DNA of 64,000 nucleotides from Cellvibrio zantedeschiae (GCF_014652535.1 NZ_BMYZ01000002.1:62001-126000), one strand, 5' to 3'. Positions 15,544 to 25,015 are shown, counted from the stretch's first letter. Numbers and translations: made by a program. The notes: a model not told the origin generated them from the sequence alone.

Positions 15544-16947
15544 TTACTCTCGCCATGCTTGGTGCTGTTGGTAGGCTACTAAACGCGCTTCCAATTCTGT
15601 TAGTGGATAATCAATTTTCTTTGCTAAATTTATGGCTGTTTTTTGGGTTTTAATCGCTTCATCAAATATACCATTGGCTGCCTGCGCTGCGGCTAGATTT
15701 TCATTTGCGCGGAGTTGATCCGGGTACTTCTCATAAATGTTTGTGACTAACTCCATGGCGCGTTTGGGGTCGCGGACACTGTCATTTGTATCGGTTGCTA
15801 AAATCCATGCAAGGCGCATGGCTGCTTTTTCGTGGCCACCGGCAACGGCGTGATTCAACCACTCAATCGCTTGCTGTTTGTTTTGCGCAAACTTATTTGA
15901 ATTTAAAAGCGAAACTCCCAGAAAATACTGCGCGTTTGGGTTGTTACTTTTGGCGGCCAAGGTCAGCCAATAGACCCCCTTGGTTTGATCTGTTTTGCAG
16001 CCTTCGCCGCGCATTAAAGCTTTGCCAATTTCATATTGCGCATGTGGCAAACCCGCTTGTGCGGCTTTGAAATACCAACTGTTGGATTCTTGCTTTTGCA
16101 CCTGAAGTTCTGGCAATAAATTTGCGATATAGGCGAAAGAATACATATCCACCACTTTGCCAGATTCTGCTTTGCCTCTTAACTCGTCAATATATTTTTT
16201 AACGGCATCTTTATTGAGGGTTGAACCCGCAATACTAAACTTTGCGCGCAATTGAGTAACGGCTACTTCAGTGGCTTTACCGTCGACCAATACGGGTTGG
16301 TACTGCCATTTTTTGAGCGCCGTGAGTACAGCTTTCTCAAAACCTTTATCGGTGGCTACGATGATTGAATAGTCGCGCGCAAAACCGAGTTTGTCGATTG
16401 TATATTCAACATCAACCGATCCGCCCTTGTTTTGGTTAATGAGTTCGTTAGGGTATAACGGCGCAGGCATTTTTAAGGGTGCAAGCTGAAATTGACACTC
16501 CATATCCGAGAGCATCACAGGTGTGAGTTTTTCTTGTAGCGCTTGATCACTCATTTGTGCGAGCAATTCAGTGGCTCTGGCTAACGCTTGTGACTTTTCG
16601 TCTGGTGTTAGGCGTTTGTTTATCAGGTCGCGCACGTGTGCTTTATTGGCATCACCATCGGATGCCGCAAGTGCTGTCCACGCATAAGCTTCAATTGGAT
16701 TTTTGTCTATGCCTTCTCCTCTAAAGTACATTACGCCAAGATTCATCTGAGAGTGCTTATGGCCTAGTGATGACAAGCGCTTAAACTCGGTCATGGCGCT
16801 GGTAAAATCCTTGGCCTCGTAGAGTGCCATTGCGCTGTCAAAATCGGCGTGGGCGAGCGGAGTGCTAATGATAAAAAGAAAATTGAATAAGGTTAAGGCT
16901 GCTACACCAAAACCTTTGTTAACGCGGGAGGGAGATATGATCTTCAC
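15544..16947 (-). CDS. Periplasmic Sel1-repeat protein with internal TonB C-terminal-like domain
   Basis: A 467-residue protein with a Sec signal peptide ending near ISTPLAHA (about residue 34). Sel1/TPR-like repeats follow (about 36-105, with SQMNLGVMYFRGEGIDKNPIEAY). A TonB-C-like domain comes next (about 158-240: APLYPNELINQNKGGSVDVEYTID, ALKKWQYQPVLVDGK). Further Sel1 repeats fill about 285-410 (AQYEIGKALMRGEGC, AQYFLGVSLLNSN), with a final TPR-like helix pair. A TonB domain without an N-terminal membrane anchor cannot be a classical TonB, so a periplasmic binding or scaffold role is likelier. It lies 99 bp downstream of the nitrate reductase gene, between duplicated tails of that gene. 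Confidence 0.8.
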   Translation of the reverse strand: MKIISPSRVNKGFGVAALTLFNFLFIISTPLAHADFDSAMALYEAKDFTSAMTEFKRLSSLGHKHSQMNLGVMYFRGEGIDKNPIEAYAWTALAASDGDANKAHVRDLINKRLTPDEKSQALARATELLAQMSDQALQEKLTPVMLSDMECQFQLAPLKMPAPLYPNELINQNKGGSVDVEYTIDKLGFARDYSIIVATDKGFEKAVLTALKKWQYQPVLVDGKATEVAVTQLRAKFSIAGSTLNKDAVKKYIDELRGKAESGKVVDMYSFAYIANLLPELQVQKQESNSWYFKAAQAGLPHAQYEIGKALMRGEGCKTDQTKGVYWLTLAAKSNNPNAQYFLGVSLLNSNKFAQNKQQAIEWLNHAVAGGHEKAAMRLAWILATDTNDSVRDPKRAMELVTNIYEKYPDQLRANENLAAAQAANGIFDEAIKTQKTAINLAKKIDYPLTELEARLVAYQQHQAWRE

Positions 16948-17045
16948 ACAGATTCCTTTTGTTGGCTAGATGGGCTTGTTGGTGTATCCATGGTGCCATC
17001 ATAAAGGAAATGTATTTGTCTAACAAATAAAGGGATGTGGTGTTA

Positions 17046-17140
17046 ATTAATACACATCCCGCACATAACGTTTATCCATATTTAATTTACGCATGTAGTT
17101 GGCTGTTTCGGCTTCGTCGAATTTTCCGTATTTTTGGATG
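17046..17140. repeat. Source copy of the 95-bp duplicated block (nitrate reductase 3' end)
   Basis: The functional 3' end of the reductase gene, matching 15434-15528 in direct orientation about 1.6 kb away. The pair frames the Sel1/TonB gene. Confidence 0.85.
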
Positions 17141-20100
17141 ATATCGCGCAGTGCGTTGTCTACATCTTTTGCCATACGGCTTGCATCGCCGCACACGTAG
17201 AAATACCCGCCTTCGGCATCAATCCAGTTCCAGATTTTTTCGCCGTTTTCGCGCATGCGGTCTTGCACGTAAATTTTTTGTTGTTGATCGCGTGAGAAGG
17301 CGAGGCTTAATTCTGTGAGTACGCCTTGCTTTTGGAATTCTTCTAATTCGTCTTGGTAGTAGAAATCCGTAGCCGCGTGTTGCTCGCCGAAGAATAGCCA
17401 GTTTTTACCGCTATCGCCGCGCGCGCGGCGTTCTTGTAGGAATCCACGGAAGGGTGCAACACCGGTTCCGGGGCCGACCATCATAATTGGCAAGTTGCCA
17501 TCTCCTGGTACGCGGAAATTTTTATTGGCTTGGATAAAGAGTGGAATATCCACGCCGTCTGCACGATCTGCCAGGAACGTTGAACTCACGCCTTTGCGAA
17601 TTTTTTTGCCGTGAAAAAATCTTTCATAGCGCACCGCTGAAACGGTGAGATGAACTTGCTGTGGTAATTCTTTCGAGCTGGATGCAATGGAATATAAACG
17701 CGGTTGAATGCGTTTTAGTAACGGCATAAATTCGTCCACGCTGCAGCGCACGGGGAATTCGTGAATGATGTCTACCAATTGACGACCGTAAAGCCAGTTT
17801 TGCAAATCGGCTTTTTTATCGGCATGTAAAAGTCCCGCCAATTCTTTACTGCCGGAACGTTGCGCAATAAATTGCAGTGCTTCGTTGCTCGGGCGGCAAA
17901 TTTCAAAGTTGTGTTGCAGAGCTTCGCGTAGCGGTTTTTCGTTGGCGTCCACAATCACGGGTGCTTCACGGTTTACGTTAAGTGCAATCGCCAACTCATT
18001 AACTAAATCAGGGCAGTTTTGTGGCCATACACCCAACGCATCGCCCGCTTCGTAACTTAAGCCGCCCTCTTTGTTGCCGAGTGCGCCCAAATCAAAACCG
18101 AATTGGCGCGTGTCTTTGGTGTTGCTGCCGCTGTTCAAACGTTTATTAATCACAAGGCGCGATAAATAGGGATTGGTTTTGGTGAAACCACCTTCGGCTT
18201 TTTTCGTGCTAGAGCTTGTGATGTCGGTCATGTTGGATGAAGTCTCTTTAGGCAAATGTGCCTTGAGTGATTCATTCAGTTTAGTAAACCATTCGTTCGC
18301 TGGAGTTTCAAAATCGGTATCGCAATCCACGCGCTCAACCAAAGGCTTGGCGCCGAGGGCTTGCAGGCGGGCAAATAATTTTTTGCCGTGGCCGCAGAAT
18401 TGATCGTAGTTGGAATCGCCGAGTGCGAGCAATGCGAATTCTAAGTTGGCGAGATTGGGTGCTGAATCGCCACTGAGTTGTCCCCAGAAATCGCCGCCGC
18501 TGTCGGGCGCATCACCATCGCCAAAGGTGCTGGTGACGAAAATCGCATGTTTATCTTGCGCGAGTTTTTCCACGCTGTAGTCATTCATCGCCAACAAATT
18601 TACGTTCCAGCTGCCGCTCAATTGTTCAGCGAATTTTTCCGCGAGGGCTTCGGCGTTGCCGGTTTGCGATGCCCACAAAATATTGAGTGCAGGCTTTGCA
18701 TTTACTGCATTTGCGCTTACGCCAATCGGAAGTGTTCTGCTAAATAATCCGGCGAGTAATCCGTTAACGTAAACGCGATTCGCAGGGCTTACAGGACAAT
18801 CTTGCGGCAAGGTTGGCACTGCATTGATAAGTTTTGCGCTGGCGGTTAAACCGCCGATAAATCCGCTTAAGAAGGTTTTCTCTTCTACCGATAATTCGGG
18901 AGCAACCACAGCTTTCAAACCGAGCGTGGTGGCGAAAGTGTCGATCAAGGTCATGCTGGTTTCCTCGCTCAAAGCGGCAAAAGCCATACTGGTTTGAGCT
19001 AAACTCGTTTGTGCCGCGCTTGCATGTTGCGCTTGCGAATCGTCGGCAAAAACTTCAACGCGCTTGAGTGCAACGGCACACACTTTTAATTCGGGTTGTT
19101 GCGAAATCGCATCAATCGCATCGCTGGTAACCGCGTTGATCGTTAAATTTTCGCCGTAAATATCGTTCCAGTGAAAGGGCGCGAAGCAGGCGCCGGGCAG
19201 CACGCGATCAGTCACGATCGCCGGCAGTATGGCGTAGCCGCGGCGCGAGCGCACCTCAACTTTATCTTTGGATTTAATGCCGAGCTCGGCGGCGTCTTCG
19301 GGGTGGATTTCCACAAAAGGCGCGGGGTTTAATTTGTTAAGCGTGGGCACCTTGCCGGTCTTGGTCATGGTGTGCCATTGGTGCTGCAGGCGGCCGGTGT
19401 TGAGGATAAACGGATAATCGCCGTCGGGCATTTCCACCGCGTCCACATGGGGGCGGGCGAAGAAGTTGGCTTTGCCGGAGTCGGTCGCGAACAAAAGCGC
19501 AGGTGTGCTGCCATCTTCAAGCACTTTAAGCGTTTGGTTGATGCCGGTATTCAGGTAGCGAATGGGATTGCGGTCGCTGCTGTCTTTGCTCGCGCAAGGC
19601 CATTGGATCGGGGTTTCGCGCAAGCGGCTGTAGCTTACGCCGCGCAAATCGTAGCCGGTTTTGGGGTTGTAACTGCGTTTGATTTCTTCGAAGACTTCTT
19701 CGGCGGAGTTAAAGCTAAAACCATCGGCAAAGCCCATCTCGCAGGCCACTTTGGCGACAATTTCCCAATCCGCCATGGCTTCGCCCGGTGGTGGCAAGGC
19801 TTCTTGCATAAGTGTGAGATTGCGTTCGGAGTTGATCATCACCCCTTCGGCTTCTGCCCAAAGCGCGCCGGGCAAAAGAATATCGGCGTAGCGATTGGTT
19901 TCGGTATCGAGGAAGGCGTCTTGCGCGATCACCAGTTCGGCGCGTTGCAGGCCATCGATTACGATTTTGCGGTTGGGAATACTGGCGACCGGGTTGGTGC
20001 AAATCACCCAACAGGCTTTAATCTCACCGGCGGCCATGCGTTCAAACATATCCACCGTGCCCTTGCCGAGCTTGGTGCTAATGTTGCCGCGTGGGATGCC

Positions 20101-21228
20101 CCACATATCCTCAATAAAGTTGCGGTCGGGTTCAGCGAGTAAGGTGCGCTGGCCGGGTAGGCCAGGCCCCATATAACCCATTTCTCTGCCGCCCATGGCG
20201 TTGGGTTGGCCAGTGAGCGAGAAGGGGCCGCTGCCTTGTGAGCAAATTTTGCCCGTGGCCAAATGCAGGTTGCAGATGGCGTTGGTGTTCCAGGTACCGT
20301 GCGTGGACTGGTTCAAGCCCATGGTCCAGCAGGTCATAAAATTCTTGGCTTCGCCGATCATCTTCGCGGTTTTGCGGATATCGTCCTCGGGAATGCCGGT
20401 AATGGTGGCGACTTTGGCGGGCGTGTAATCCGCCAGAAACTCCGGCATAGCCTCCCAGCCTTGGGTGAATTGCGCGATAAACTCCGGGTCGGTATGGCCG
20501 TTTTCGACCAGCAGATGCAACAAGCCGTTGAGCAGCGCCAAATCCGTACCGGATTTGATCTGCATAAACAGTTCAGATTTTTCAGCGGTGAGCGTGCGGC
20601 GCGGGTCAACCACAATCAATTTCGCACCGGCTTTGATGCGATCCATCATGCGCAAATAAAGGATGGGATGGCAGTCAGCCATGTTGGCACCGATCACGAA
20701 AAAAAGATCGGTGTGTTCGAAGTCTTGATAGGAGCCGGGTGGAGCATCGGAGCCGAGCGACAGCTTGTAACCCGCGCCCGCACTCGCCATACACAAGCGC
20801 GAGTTGGATTCGATATTGTTGGTGCGCACAAAACCCTTGGCGAGCTTGTTGACCAGATATTGCGACTCGATGGACATTTGCCCGGAAACGTAGAAGGAGA
20901 GAGCGTCTGGGCCGTGCTCATCCAAAATCGCCTTCAAGCGTTTGGCGGTGGTTTTGATCGCCTCATCCATTGGCGTTTGCACAGATTGTGCGGTGCGATC
21001 ATTGCGCACAAAAGCTGCTTCCATACGGCCAGATTCGCGCAGCGCTTGGGCGCTGGTTTGGCCTTTGGTGCATAGGCGGCCAAAGTTGGTGGGGTGATTT
21101 TTATCGCCGCTGACTTTCAGGATTTTCTTGCCATCGGTTTCCAGCAACATGCCACAGCCGACGCCGCAGTAAGGGCAGACCGATGAAACAGTTTTGGTGA
21201 CAGCAGGATTCATAACGCTAGAAGACAT
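17047..21228 (-). CDS. Bifunctional assimilatory nitrate reductase / CysJ-like flavoprotein fusion
   Basis: A 1393-residue fusion. The N-terminus is a NasA-type molybdopterin oxidoreductase: 4Fe-4S cysteines C18, C21, C25 and C53, the Mo-bisMGD core to about 500, and a molydopterin-binding domain (about 610-720). An Ala/Ser/Thr-rich linker (about 735-775) leads to a CysJ-like half: flavodoxin FMN site SQTGNAE (about 854), FAD-binding RLYS (near 1175), NADP-binding GPGTGVAPFRGF (near 1247) and the C-terminal YVRDVY typical of CysJ. This predicts NADPH to FAD/FMN to Fe-S to Mo electron flow within one cytoplasmic chain, reducing nitrate to nitrite. No nitrite reductase or transporter gene is adjacent. 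NCBI uses a similar bifunctional name for related proteins. Confidence 0.93.
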   Translation of the reverse strand: MSSSVMNPAVTKTVSSVCPYCGVGCGMLLETDGKKILKVSGDKNHPTNFGRLCTKGQTSAQALRESGRMEAAFVRNDRTAQSVQTPMDEAIKTTAKRLKAILDEHGPDALSFYVSGQMSIESQYLVNKLAKGFVRTNNIESNSRLCMASAGAGYKLSLGSDAPPGSYQDFEHTDLFFVIGANMADCHPILYLRMMDRIKAGAKLIVVDPRRTLTAEKSELFMQIKSGTDLALLNGLLHLLVENGHTDPEFIAQFTQGWEAMPEFLADYTPAKVATITGIPEDDIRKTAKMIGEAKNFMTCWTMGLNQSTHGTWNTNAICNLHLATGKICSQGSGPFSLTGQPNAMGGREMGYMGPGLPGQRTLLAEPDRNFIEDMWGIPRGNISTKLGKGTVDMFERMAAGEIKACWVICTNPVASIPNRKIVIDGLQRAELVIAQDAFLDTETNRYADILLPGALWAEAEGVMINSERNLTLMQEALPPPGEAMADWEIVAKVACEMGFADGFSFNSAEEVFEEIKRSYNPKTGYDLRGVSYSRLRETPIQWPCASKDSSDRNPIRYLNTGINQTLKVLEDGSTPALLFATDSGKANFFARPHVDAVEMPDGDYPFILNTGRLQHQWHTMTKTGKVPTLNKLNPAPFVEIHPEDAAELGIKSKDKVEVRSRRGYAILPAIVTDRVLPGACFAPFHWNDIYGENLTINAVTSDAIDAISQQPELKVCAVALKRVEVFADDSQAQHASAAQTSLAQTSMAFAALSEETSMTLIDTFATTLGLKAVVAPELSVEEKTFLSGFIGGLTASAKLINAVPTLPQDCPVSPANRVYVNGLLAGLFSRTLPIGVSANAVNAKPALNILWASQTGNAEALAEKFAEQLSGSWNVNLLAMNDYSVEKLAQDKHAIFVTSTFGDGDAPDSGGDFWGQLSGDSAPNLANLEFALLALGDSNYDQFCGHGKKLFARLQALGAKPLVERVDCDTDFETPANEWFTKLNESLKAHLPKETSSNMTDITSSSTKKAEGGFTKTNPYLSRLVINKRLNSGSNTKDTRQFGFDLGALGNKEGGLSYEAGDALGVWPQNCPDLVNELAIALNVNREAPVIVDANEKPLREALQHNFEICRPSNEALQFIAQRSGSKELAGLLHADKKADLQNWLYGRQLVDIIHEFPVRCSVDEFMPLLKRIQPRLYSIASSSKELPQQVHLTVSAVRYERFFHGKKIRKGVSSTFLADRADGVDIPLFIQANKNFRVPGDGNLPIMMVGPGTGVAPFRGFLQERRARGDSGKNWLFFGEQHAATDFYYQDELEEFQKQGVLTELSLAFSRDQQQKIYVQDRMRENGEKIWNWIDAEGGYFYVCGDASRMAKDVDNALRDIIQKYGKFDEAETANYMRKLNMDKRYVRDVY

Positions 21229-21549
21229 AATACAAAACTCCGGATTGCTGGGAGTTTTGCAAGCGCTATGCCATAGGTGTCGATTTAAGCGATTGAGGTT
21301 TTAAATGCAGTTAACTTCTTGAATTGAGTCGCCAAAATTAGCAATTAGACTAGGAAAGCTATCTGGTTGGTGGTGAATGGCTGGGTTAAAGGCGTGATTT
21401 CAAGAATTTTTTGATCATCTATGGTGCACAAAAATGGCCTGTGGGCACGAGTTGGTAGTCTTGTGGGGCGATTTTTTGAGGTGATCCAATACTGTGCCCC
21501 AACGATGAGAATGAAAAATGCGTTTTTGTGGTGCAAATATGCAGTTTTG
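21229..21549. other. Intergenic region upstream of the nitrate reductase gene
   Basis: It holds the likely promoter region of the minus-strand reductase gene and the space after the DUF1501 gene. Two TGGTGCA half-sites (near 21422 and 21527) resemble NtrC half-sites but do not form a spaced palindrome. No gene, clear promoter or terminator was recognised. Confidence 0.4.
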
Positions 21550-22980
21550 TTAACGCATAAACCCCAAATTACTACTCGCAAACCGACTCACATTCGGCAA
21601 AATCGAATTGATTTCCGTACTACTAACCCCAAACCAGCGCGCCAAGGTCGCAGCGAGTTGATCTACCGAGGTTGACGGCAACAAGCGCCCTTGTCCGACC
21701 TGATCATCGCTGGTGAGGGAGATTTGCGGAGCTGTACCATAAAACTGTCCGCCGTTGACAGCGCCGCCCACCACGAAATGATGGCCACCCCAACCGTGAT
21801 CTGAACCGTCGCCATTGGATGCGAGTGTTCGGCCAAAATCGGATGCTGTAAAACTGGTGACTTTATCGGCAACACCTAATTCGACCGTTGCCTGGTAAAA
21901 CGCGCTCATGGCTTCGTCGACTTGCGCCAGTAATTTCGGGTGGTTTTCGGTAAGGCCATCGTGTGTATCAAACCCACCTAATGAAACAAAAAACACCTGA
22001 CGTTTCGCGCCCAGGGTGGTGCGTGCACCTATCAAACGCGCGACGACTTTTAATTGATCCGCGAGTGAATTCTTTTTGTTATCGCGATCAAATGACGTGG
22101 ATAAGTTCACGGGATTCAAGGCCGCGTTAACTACTTCTTCCAGTTCCATTGAACGCTTGGTCACTATGGCTAATTCATTTTCCAAAATGTGATTGCTGCT
22201 TTGGGTAATTAATTTTTTTAACGCGGTGGACGCAGCAGTAGAGTTAAATGCTGAACCTTTTGCGGGCCAAATAGGAATCGCTCCCGAGGGGCTGATTTGA
22301 TATTGCAGCGCATTATTGCCCGCTAAAAATACCGCGTTGCCTGAGGCAGAAATGCAAGTCAGAGTGCTGATGCTGTTACTCGACAGCGCAAGGTCACCCA
22401 TATAGCCGCCCCAACCGCGCGTTGCACCTTCGCTGTTCAATGCTTGCCAAATGGATTGCTGATCGTTGTGTGAAAATAATTTTGGTGGCAGCGGATATTT
22501 TACGCGGTCTGAACCTTTGTATTGTGCGAGTGTGAGTGGTGTCAGTAGTGGTCCGATATTTAATTGCACTGCCGCTTTGCCGGAATTAAATAATCCCGCC
22601 ATGGATTTCAATTCGGGCGATAAAGCATATTGAATGTTGTTGGTGAGTGTTTGGGGTTTGAGTGTTTGCAGTTTTGTCGCGGTGAGTGCATCGTGCGCCA
22701 AAGCTATGCCGCCTGCTGTACGGTTTACACCACCGCCGCGAATACTGCTGTAGAGATCGTAATTGGCGGTATCAAAAGGCACGACTGTATTGGCGTAATC
22801 GTTGCCGCCAAATAAAAATACGCATACTAATGCTTTGTAATCACTCGCTTCAAATGCAGCTGCTTCGCTAATACCTGCAAGATTTAGCGCAAGTGGTGCG
22901 CCTGCGCCCATAATAGAAAGTGCGCCCGCACGTTTTAAAAAAGCGCGGCGAGTCATGTCATTTATTTTATTAATATGCAT
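21550..22980 (-). CDS. DUF1501 domain protein with Tat signal
   Basis: A 476-residue exported protein. The TRRAFLKR twin-arginine motif (residues 10-17) and a following hydrophobic stretch indicate Tat export. DUF1501 features are VCVFLFGGNDYANTVVPFD, RQVFFVSLGGFDTHDGLTENH, SFTASDFGRTLASNGDGSDHGWGGHH and an alkaline-phosphatase-superfamily-like metal site built from Asp/His residues. It is 6 bp downstream of the DUF1800 gene, the standard pairing. The pair is widespread in Gram-negative bacteria and is thought to act on sulfated or other substrates at the envelope, but no reaction is established. The ATG at 22980 is used; ATG 22956 is possible. Confidence 0.88.
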   Translation of the reverse strand: MHINKINDMTRRAFLKRAGALSIMGAGAPLALNLAGISEAAAFEASDYKALVCVFLFGGNDYANTVVPFDTANYDLYSSIRGGGVNRTAGGIALAHDALTATKLQTLKPQTLTNNIQYALSPELKSMAGLFNSGKAAVQLNIGPLLTPLTLAQYKGSDRVKYPLPPKLFSHNDQQSIWQALNSEGATRGWGGYMGDLALSSNSISTLTCISASGNAVFLAGNNALQYQISPSGAIPIWPAKGSAFNSTAASTALKKLITQSSNHILENELAIVTKRSMELEEVVNAALNPVNLSTSFDRDNKKNSLADQLKVVARLIGARTTLGAKRQVFFVSLGGFDTHDGLTENHPKLLAQVDEAMSAFYQATVELGVADKVTSFTASDFGRTLASNGDGSDHGWGGHHFVVGGAVNGGQFYGTAPQISLTSDDQVGQGRLLPSTSVDQLAATLARWFGVSSTEINSILPNVSRFASSNLGFMR

Positions 22981-22986
22981 AGTTCG

Positions 22987-24768
22987 CTACTTCTGGATTA
23001 AGTATTCAGGGCAGGCAGCTACTAATAAAATGGCTGCGTAAAGGCGATCATTTTTTGCATTGCTGGAGCTTGATGCTGTCACCGGATTTGCTTCAAGAGC
23101 TTGCTGAATAATATCAAGCGTCGCTGCAGAAAGTTGATTGGCCGTTAAATGTAAATTCAACCATTCCACCAAGGCTTTTGCATCGGTCGCAAGTGATTCA
23201 ATTGCACTGAGGCTGACTTTTACATCGGCGTAACCGGACTTAATAAAATAAGCCACCATGTTGATGTAACCCGCTGTGGAAGTTTCATTGTGCAGTTGAA
23301 ATTCCGGCGCGAGTAATCCTTGAGATGCCAACGCTGTATTGGGGGGCACGTATCCGGGGCGAAAAAAATTAAATACCGATGGTGAACGTAAAGGTGCCTG
23401 GCCTAAACCAGTATCCGCATTGGAAAGATCGTAAATTTCCCATTTGCCGTTAGTGCTGCTCACGTTAAAAGTGCGTGCAATTTGTGTAAGTCGCACTATA
23501 GGTTCACGCAATTTCCCGGCGGTGTTGTTGCTCGGCAATGTGCGCGCTTCGGTATCCGTCAGGATTGCTCGCCACACCGCTTTTAGATCACCACGCACAT
23601 TTGCACCGTTATTATTAAACACGGTTGCAACACGTTGAATATACGCAGGGCTTGGATTGGATGTGATCAAGCGTTGGATCATTTGCTTCGCAAAAAATGG
23701 CCCGGTGTTGGCGTGATTAAATAAGGTATCTAACGCGATGCGCAGCGCATCAGCGCCTGATGTGTTTGCGGGAATATTAGTTCCTAAAAAACTCACTGCT
23801 AAATTGGAGTGTTTTTTCGCATCAAATGCCATGCGCCCGCTGGTGAACTCGGGTGTGGGAACCGGATAGGATTCAAAACCATGTTGTTGTGTGACTTTGG
23901 AATAATCCCAATCGTAACCGGTAAAAACACGCGCAAGATTGGTGATATCGGATTGCACATAGGTTTCAATTGGATTGCCCTGTGCGTTGGTTTTTAAGGA
24001 GCCATCCAAATTTAATTCGTAAAGCCCAATTGAAAACAATTGCATGATTTCACGCGCATAGTTTTCGTCGGGTTGCCTACCACTTTCGGCATCTTCTTTT
24101 AAGTTGCCTTTGGTGTTGAGGTAAAAACCCATCGCAGGGTTAAGGCTAATGTCTTCCAACAAGTTTCTGAAATTATCGAAAACTTTTGCATTGAGTAAAT
24201 CCCAGTAGCCAGCAATGAGCATAGGCGGCCAAAAGCCATCGATAGGATTTAATGACACCACAAAAAATTCGGAAAGCGCGAGCGACAAACGTTTGCGCAC
24301 TTGGCCTGTGCCCGTGAGCAATTGATTCCATGCCATCCAATCGCCAAACACAGGATTAAAATAGTTGCCATCTTTTTTGGGGGTGGCGTGACCGCTAGCG
24401 GTTAACCACTGCGCGCCGGTTTGGTCGATGGCTGAATTGAATTGCGTGGTGAGCCAAGCGTCGTAGCCTGAGGTTCTTACGGCGAGGATTTCTTCATCGG
24501 TCGCCGTGAATTGTGTTTGCAATAAAAACCGGGCAGCTTCTGCTTTGGTGTAAAGCAGTTGAGGTGCGACCGAGCTTGCAGTCGAACTGGTTTGAATGCC
24601 GCCACCGCTACTTGCCCCGCTTCCTCCACCGCCGCAACTATTGGTGGCCAAGGCTACCAAGCTGGCTACTCCAGCTGACGAATAGGCTGCAGAAGTAAGC
24701 TTTACGGGAAGATCTTCAGTTATGGTATTTGATGAGATTGGTGCTTGTACCACGTTGTTATTATGCAT
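22987..24768 (-). CDS. DUF1800 domain protein
   Basis: A 593-residue protein of the DUF1800 family: EAARFLLQTQFTATDEEI at the start, RKRLSLALSEFFVVS, YAREIMQLFSIGLYELN, VFTGYDW, FFAKQMIQRLITSNPSPAY and LREPIVRLTQIARTF are characteristic. The N-terminus is odd: about 25 polar residues precede a hydrophobic stretch ending in ATNSCGGGG (Cys45), which resembles a lipoprotein signal with an extended N-region. A Gly/Ser-rich linker follows. It is the first gene of a two-gene operon with DUF1501, and the two proteins are presumed partners at the envelope. Their biochemical role is unknown. Confidence 0.88.
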   Translation of the reverse strand: MHNNNVVQAPISSNTITEDLPVKLTSAAYSSAGVASLVALATNSCGGGGSGASSGGGIQTSSTASSVAPQLLYTKAEAARFLLQTQFTATDEEILAVRTSGYDAWLTTQFNSAIDQTGAQWLTASGHATPKKDGNYFNPVFGDWMAWNQLLTGTGQVRKRLSLALSEFFVVSLNPIDGFWPPMLIAGYWDLLNAKVFDNFRNLLEDISLNPAMGFYLNTKGNLKEDAESGRQPDENYAREIMQLFSIGLYELNLDGSLKTNAQGNPIETYVQSDITNLARVFTGYDWDYSKVTQQHGFESYPVPTPEFTSGRMAFDAKKHSNLAVSFLGTNIPANTSGADALRIALDTLFNHANTGPFFAKQMIQRLITSNPSPAYIQRVATVFNNNGANVRGDLKAVWRAILTDTEARTLPSNNTAGKLREPIVRLTQIARTFNVSSTNGKWEIYDLSNADTGLGQAPLRSPSVFNFFRPGYVPPNTALASQGLLAPEFQLHNETSTAGYINMVAYFIKSGYADVKVSLSAIESLATDAKALVEWLNLHLTANQLSAATLDIIQQALEANPVTASSSSNAKNDRLYAAILLVAACPEYLIQK

Positions 24769-25015
24769 AGGTGGCCTGCCAAAATAGGGAATCAGTGATT
24801 CGCGTATAAATCTAAGGCTTGAGTATAGGGTGCATCAATCATCTATGCTGCATACAAAGTGTTCAATTTTTGTAAAGGTGGATGTAATTTTATTGGAGGA
24901 TGGCATAGCAAGATTGTGGCGTTCACTGGATTGCCTACGCCATCTTTTTACTGGTTGCCTAAGTGTGCGGCACCCACTAAGCTGGCTGCCTCTGAAAAAT
25001 CGAAGTCTTCTTATC

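Noticed and set aside
19372-21075. Long plus-strand open frames opposite the nitrate reductase gene
   Set aside because: The reductase frame has unmistakable domains over the same bases; the opposite frames are shadows caused by high third-position GC.
21421-21540. TGGTGCA half-sites upstream of the nitrate reductase gene as NtrC sites
   Set aside because: They are about 100 bp apart, with no properly spaced TGCAC-N5-GGTGCA palindrome and no clear sigma-54 promoter.
24830-25015. Upstream extension of the small membrane protein frame
   Set aside because: The extra 62 residues look random and have no ribosome site; ATG 25016 begins directly before the first membrane helix.
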